Below, one piece after another: positions 57,997-64,000 of a stretch of DNA of 64,000 bases (position 1 is its first letter; each line of letters starts with the position of its first letter). The stretch is taken from positions 62,001-126,000 of the forward strand of contig JAODTK010003921.1 of the NCBI GenBank assembly GCA_026419785.1. The letters run 5' to 3'. The position numbers and the translations under genes are program-made. Source of the DNA: Sclerodactyla briareus (lineage: Eukaryota > Echinodermata > Holothuroidea > Dendrochirotida > Sclerodactylidae). The notes beneath the pieces are model-generated. The model was not told the DNA's origin. It worked only from the letters and a program-made list of their open reading frames with translations, and searched no databases.

Positions 57997-60900
57997 GTCG
58001 ACCTGCTGTAGATTATTCATATTCTACAACCCACAAATCAGGAAATACCCGAACGATTAGAGATATCTAGATCTATATCTTTGTATCCGTGGACAGTAAA
58101 TAAGCAGCTAGGGTAACTTATTGCGTTAGTTCGATCGATGTGAATTGCATTGCGCACCATTCACAAAAGATTGGCAGTGCGTGCTGTGCGTACTCCCACG
58201 GAGAGACACAAAACAAACCACGCGTGCCGAACTGGAGGGTTCTGCGCGTGTGAACATGGCGTTCACCAAAGCAACGAGCGCGCGTCGTTTCGCAAGCCCC
58301 GGACATGCTGTCCTGAAGCTCCTATACAAAATTGAAGTCAGTGTGGAACCCTGTTGCTATCCTGTGACAGCGCCCTCAAATATAGTAGTTTTATAGTGAC
58401 ATGTGATTCGGGCGACAATGGGTTTCGCATTCCGTCAGAAGATTGGAATATGTTTCCGTTTGACATCCTCCTTTAATTCGAGCTTAACATATTAAGCTCT
58501 AGTTCACTCCGTAATGTCTATTTACGCGCCTAGATTATGAATTCTGCCACCCGCATCGATTCGTATCCGAATTAATCATGTTTTTTTCTTTGCTTCCGTA
58601 GTAGATCTCTGAATGTTCCCGCGTTGTCTGAAACAGGGTAACACTCCCTGAAGATATTTGCAAAATCTTGCACAATGATATACCATCTTTACTATGGAGC
58701 AACGACGGTATCTTCGGGGGGTCCCTCTGGTCGAGACATTCGCGGATAGATAGTAAACAAACGACTTGTTTTACTATGTTACACACACTAGGGTGCCGCC
58801 TCACTTCGAATTTGTGTTCTCTTACGAATTTGGACAGGGCACACAATCGCGCTCTGATGTCCTCTCCAGTTAACTATGATACTCCATGTCGTTTCGCCCG
58901 TTTGGTATCCGTTGAGGCAGTGCATAGAGTATAATATCTGCTAGAGTTGCGGGCACTTGTTTTGACGCGCATGATGGCAATTGAGGCCTAAAGCTATGGT
59001 CAAATTTTGCATAGCCGCCATTACCGGTCCGGGCAAATGACATTTGCCCGGATCTGGTTGCGTCTGCGTGAAACGCGTTTGTTTTCAACGCGCTATATAC
59101 TTGGTACAAAATCCCATGCTTGGGCCGACGCAGAACACACTTTCTGTAGGGACGCGCACAGCACCAATCTCCCCATGAAATCACATTTCCGGAGCCTAAC
59201 GATAGGATCCGTGCGTCTGTTCCTACCAGAGCGCGTTCAGAGATGCCACTAGCAAGCCCCTTGCGCGTGTTTCTGGTGAATGCGGAATTCTGTAGCAAAC
59301 CAACGCATTGATAATGATTTAATACGCGCGCGTAACACTGAGCAGTAAACTACGAAGCTATAATATATGTTTGTGTGGGGGTGGGTGTAGGCTCTTTCTT
59401 GACGCGCGCGTCCGACATCCGCACTCTAGTTTTTCTAAATTATGCCTCTATGGGCAGTGCGCCCTTTGACCGCGCGTATGCTGAAAGCCGGATCTGCGCG
59501 GGTAAACATAAACTCCCAAAAGCTCACGCAACCTAACATTTGCGTTTGAAAAGTACTGCGATTACTTAAGACGCAGAAAATCAAGCAAGTATTCGATGGT
59601 TATGTTACTTCTGACCTTTGCGTGTATTCCAAATGACCGACAACTTGAACAATTCTAATATAGGATACTGACTGTTGTTTGCAGAATAAAGGACAGTCGC
59701 GTGACTGGGGTTAGCCAATCAGCATGTAGGATTCCGTAAAACACGGATAGGGTTGTAGAATGTCTAATAAATGACGCCTGTTGGCAGCCCGACCAGGGTC
59801 ACGTCATGCAATGTACGAGGGCGCAGTCCTGGATGTTTCGTTGATAGATTAACACGAGGAGATCCTGATCACGTGATATACTGATTCACTCCTAATCATT
59901 CAGCCAAGTAATTTTTCTTTGTGATGAAATTGCCCGCGATGCTTCCTGTGGATTTTGTGGTCTTAATTGTGCAAGTCCTGCAGTTGAATGTCACATTGTA
60001 TTTGATGTATCTGGAATGTCTGTAACTCCCACTAAAGAAAAAATAACATTGCTTCTTAGTTAAAGGCACACTATTCGGTAATAAAATTCTGAAGTACACT
60101 CACAATCCTTGTCTGGTTTGTTTTGTGTATATCGATTATTCAAAAATTAATGTGGCTCTTTTGTTATTCAAAGAGTAGGAATGTACACTATTTTTCAATG
60201 ATTGGTTTGAAAGTGAAGAAACTAAAATAACGGTAGTCCCTTTTCCCGATATAGTAAATGTATCTTTGTGGAGATTGTTCATTGACTAATAGGCGTGTTG
60301 ATTGTGGGTTTATTTTAACTGTTTATTAACTATATAGCGTCTTTTTTGTACGTATTGGGTGTAAAAAAAAATTCTCAACTTAATATGCTTTTGGCACATT
60401 TTGCATTGTTTTTTCCGTCTATATTTGTGGGAAAATCCATTTATATTTTAGACGGAGTTGCGTCGTTGATTCATTTCCTTCATTCAGAATTTTATCTCCA
60501 TTAAGCGTCACTGGTCCGGATGCTAGTGAGAAATTGGATCAAACTGCCTTAATTACCATTTGATTCCAGCACAGAAATATTTTATGGAGATCTGAAGTGC
60601 TACACAACAATTCATTGAGGCTGTTATACTCAATTAGGACACCTCCAGACCCCTCTTGCAATGTGCAACTGTTTCTGCTATACAGTCTATGGGTCGCACT
60701 GGTCCTGTCAGTAAGGACGAAAACGAGCCCAACTGAACTCAGCCTAAAACTATTTGAATGAAATTCTAAAAGGAGTCGTTCATAGAGTGGCACAAAAACA
60801 TGTTTTCCATGTTACAATTTTCGTTGTAAACATCAGTGGATGATTAACCTACCATTATTTTGTCACCATGGATTCGCCGTTATGCCAGTGGGTGTACGCG

Positions 60901-63900
60901 AAGGTGTGCGCACAGTGGCCTATGTTATTTGTTACCCAGTGGATGGCTTACTAAACTTTTGTTTTGCGTCGGAAATACTCCACTTCTCGTATACTGGGTG
61001 TGTTTTGATATGGATCGTAAACTAGGTACAGAATATGTTGAACTGTTTTACCCCACTATGTCAATGGAGGAAAGAGTACATCGAACTGGCTGAACAGTTT
61101 TTAATTAAAAAATGCTTTGGAAGAAAGTAAGCCCTACTGACTTTGCACAGGACGTTCCGCTGTTTTGACCGGAGTCCTGGAAATTCAATTGTTAAGGCAC
61201 TGTGTGTTTGCCCACTGCTTTGCAATGGAGCTAGAATAGGTTTCTCATCATCGTGTTGAGTGTAATTGATGTGGTGGGATAATGTCCTCATTTGGATGTA
61301 TCATGATGAGGATGAAAGCATACTTACTTCAACTGATGGATGCTGTTGCGGGAAAGAGTTCTTGCCATAGTTTGGAATAATGTTCACTTTATAATCAATG
61401 ACTGAATATTGTAGTTGAACTGTTGAAGGCAGTCCAAGAGTCGCCATAAGCCCTTATAGCACCATCCGTTGTTTTCAAGTTGTTTGTGCTATGTCAGCTA
61501 GAATAACTCCAACGTACCTTACCTCGAATGGGCCTGCTTGGGGCAGTTTGTTTATCTGTGTTTATACAATTTTCCTACTATGCACTGCACTACCTATCGC
61601 AAGTCTGGTGATAACCTTCCAGTGACCTTAAAAAAAATCGATGTCCTATATTGAAATGAGAATTCAGTAATGTCAATCGTGGGGCTCAAATGTAATGAAA
61701 CAGCTTCTGGGGGCATTTGCGGTAATTTTTGCAAAAGGGATAAATGCGTATATTAACGTTGACGTTTGTATTTGGGGTCCAGTGGAGAATCATTACCTTT
61801 GTTGCCGCATTCAAATATATTATTCGGTGCCTATAGGGTATTCTCCTACAGATGTTTGTCTCCAACGAAGTCAACTAAAGACAAACGTATCAGTACTATT
61901 TGCTTAACTTCATATTTTGATCTAGGAAACCGCCCTCTAAGAAGAAGCTGATAAGGGTAGGCTCTTGGGCGTGCGTAGCGTTCACCGTTTACATCTTCTT
62001 TTCCTACCTGATTGATGTAGCCTAGGTTTAGTCAAAATTAGTGCAATAATCAGGAGTCAGCAGAATACTGTACTGTAAGTACCATCACGTACCACATAAT
62101 AAAACCACGTTGTCGATGTTGTTTGGCCCCGGCCGATCAAATTTTATCGCTCAGAATTTGGTAAAAAGATCAAAATAGATGTCCTATCCCCCGGAACCAC
62201 AAATGTGGGAAGCCCCACAAAAAGCCGTGTGGGAAGCCCAACATATAGCCGTTCCAATTGACGGCGCGCAAGCAATGGGGGGGGGGGGTTTGGGGGATAA
62301 TTGTTTGAAAGAGAATCCGGCGCTCAAGGGAAACCACTCGGCGGGTGAATGAAGACAATCTTATCTCCATAACAAAGAGACGCCGTATACGGTACAGTGC
62401 ATATTAGTAGTAGGTTGCGTCTCTTCTATCCGACTGCTCAGTGAATCAACCTTTCGAACGTTATCACGATCTTGCTGAAGGGTTTATTGCTTCCTCAAAA
62501 ATGTTAATGTTGGTGTTCCTGAATAGCGATTTGATTTTTCCGAGCAGGGTAGTCACGGGTCTCCCACTGGCTTAGTAGTATGTCTCAATGCGTCTCTAGA
62601 GTGATCTTCGCTTGCTCCTCTTCTTGGATCCTCGCGACGTGACGCGAAAAATCTCAATCGTCTATGTTGTACTACGATGACCCAGATTAATTATAAATTT
62701 CGGATACCAGAATTTAAAGTCTCCAAAATCGCAGGTTGGTCAAAATGCGAATTATATGGGTGAGTAAATATATGACAGATAGTTGTATGTTACGTGGGAA
62801 GGACCTATCCGCTGCGTCTTCAACAAAACTACCTGTCCATTGCTGGGTTGGAAGAAAGTTGGCCAATATGAACATGGTGTTATCATGACTCGCTTTGTTG
62901 ATGAGCATCTTGTTATATGAAGATGTGAAACAATAAGTGTGGCGATGTTCCACCCTGCTACTAACGACATAGGGAGTTAATGGCATGTTTTATAGTGACA
63001 TTAATTATATAGTACAACTTTGACCATTTTAATGCATCCCTAATTTAATACCCACCGAAGTTTGGCCCCTCCCAACTCTCCGTGTAGCTACAGGCCTGCC
63101 CCTTCAGTGTCTTCCCACGATTGCCATTTTCGTCTGGAGGGCATTCAGTTGCTTAATACAGAGAATATTATGTCGCTGTATAGCTTGACAGTGGGAATTT
63201 ATGCTGAAGGTTGTTTGGAGGTGAGGGATGCCTTACCTAAAAGGGAATACATCATCTCACCTATGATAGGGTTCCCTTTCGCAATACCACTTTTGAAATG
63301 TTAAGTTAGGAAAAAAAATTTAATCAGATTTCTGTAACTTTTTTTCATGTTTTCAAAACACCATAAATGTGGGTTTCCTGACATGGTAAGTAAATGTTAC
63401 GCTGACTTACATTGTCAAGCCCAAAAAAAAAACTCATTGTGTTATAAAAAACAGAACTAAATCAGATTCGTTGTGGTTTTTCTACAGGTAGCTGTCAAGT
63501 AATTGAAGACAACCTACATTGTTTTACGGGTTGCGCCACACTGGAAAGTTTGTTCCGCCTTACGTGACTGTCCACACCAACGATTATAGCGTAGCATGAC
63601 CGTACAGTAGGTCATCAACTTGGCCACTTGCCTGACATGCCACGCCTAAAATATCAGTGTGACCTAAATCCTACATCATGTTTTCCACAATGGCCCAGTG
63701 TCGACATAATGTAACAACATTACGGCCAGTAACAACATAATGCCAATACAAGCCTAGCCTCTTCAATCACTCACAGCTTCATATTCTACTACACAATTAC
63801 AATATTATAGTCCTAAGTTAGGCTAGGTTAAACAAATTAAATTATGGTTGACCTAGTGTTGGACTGAAGCCTGGTATTTGAACTAAATGTGAGCTCCAAA

Positions 63901-64000
63901 TAGCCGTAGTATTTAGAATTGAAACAAAAGTTTCCGTCAAAACCAAGTCACACCCTGCATCGTAATTAAATACCTGCATTGGCACAACAGTTTTGTGCGA
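57997..64000. other. Right end: no recognised gene
   Basis: About 58.1-59.6 kb is CpG-rich (many GCGCG strings) and holds open frames on both strands (58145-58396 +, 58535-58846 -, 58870-59298 -) without a recognisable domain; a promoter or exons of a host gene are possible. 59.6-64 kb is AT-rich with short frames only and no LINE or receptor motif. Confidence 0.3.
59029..59051. repeat. Perfect 11 bp palindrome with one-base centre
   Basis: CCGGGCAAATG, then A, then CATTTGCCCGG. It lies in the CpG-rich stretch. It could be a protein-binding site or a cruciform-prone repeat. Confidence 0.85.

Noticed and set aside
1-64000. tRNA or rRNA genes
   Set aside because: No cloverleaf-like or rRNA-like conserved block was noticed by eye. 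A covariance-model scan such as tRNAscan-SE would be decisive and could not be run.

Overview
This is eukaryotic, metazoan DNA. It is about 40% GC, has no dense long reading frames, and is full of broken non-LTR retrotransposons, MITE-like elements, AT microsatellites and a satellite array. The coding material that can be recognised is a family of immunoglobulin-superfamily (IgSF) membrane receptors, so I read the window as part of a multigene receptor cluster from an invertebrate, probably marine. A deuterostome such as an echinoderm or lancelet is only a guess. Almost every coding match is broken by single-base insertions or deletions. These could be uncorrected long-read errors, pseudogene decay, or both.

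Layout: the 3' tip of a receptor gene lies at 1-118. Receptor B is at 2857-4908, receptor C at 8376-10244 and receptor D at 29285-30580. Receptor E is at 40560-42010, a truncated receptor F at 44224-44720, and receptor G at 47175-48868. All are on the + strand. The family plan is signal peptide, three Ig-like domains, a short stalk, one transmembrane helix, and a cytoplasmic tail built from about 30-residue modules that each carry a YEPY-type double tyrosine. No intron is evident between the signal peptide and the tail. Positions 1-15.3 kb and 41.9-53.6 kb are two copies of one segmental duplication (tail of X/E, B/F, C/G, then the same antisense LINE). A 1.25 kb repeat follows the first copy (15.44-16.68 kb) and precedes receptor E (38.9-40.17 kb), which suggests how the block was copied.

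Between and around the receptors: a LINE 3' fragment (5.24-5.93 kb); a CR1/jockey-like LINE in both duplication copies (11.78-14.09 and 50.08-52.40 kb); a pile-up of L2/Rex1-like LINEs on the minus strand (22.15-27.62 kb); head-to-tail MITE-like elements (31.53-32.27 kb) with a third copy at 53.73-54.11 kb; a ~177 bp satellite (55.24-56.31 kb); and a long hairpin element (57.88 kb). I could not recognise host genes in 17.3-22 kb, 32.3-38.8 kb or 56.3-64 kb, although 17.6-19.4 and 57.6-59.6 kb are richer in GC/CpG than their surroundings.

The most interesting system here is the receptor family. It combines an apparently single-exon IgSF ectodomain with a tyrosine-module tail whose number of modules differs between paralogs and, in receptor B, is expanding as near-identical 90 bp DNA repeats. 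The architecture fits innate-immune or self/non-self recognition receptors. That function is inferred from architecture and clustering, not shown by the sequence.
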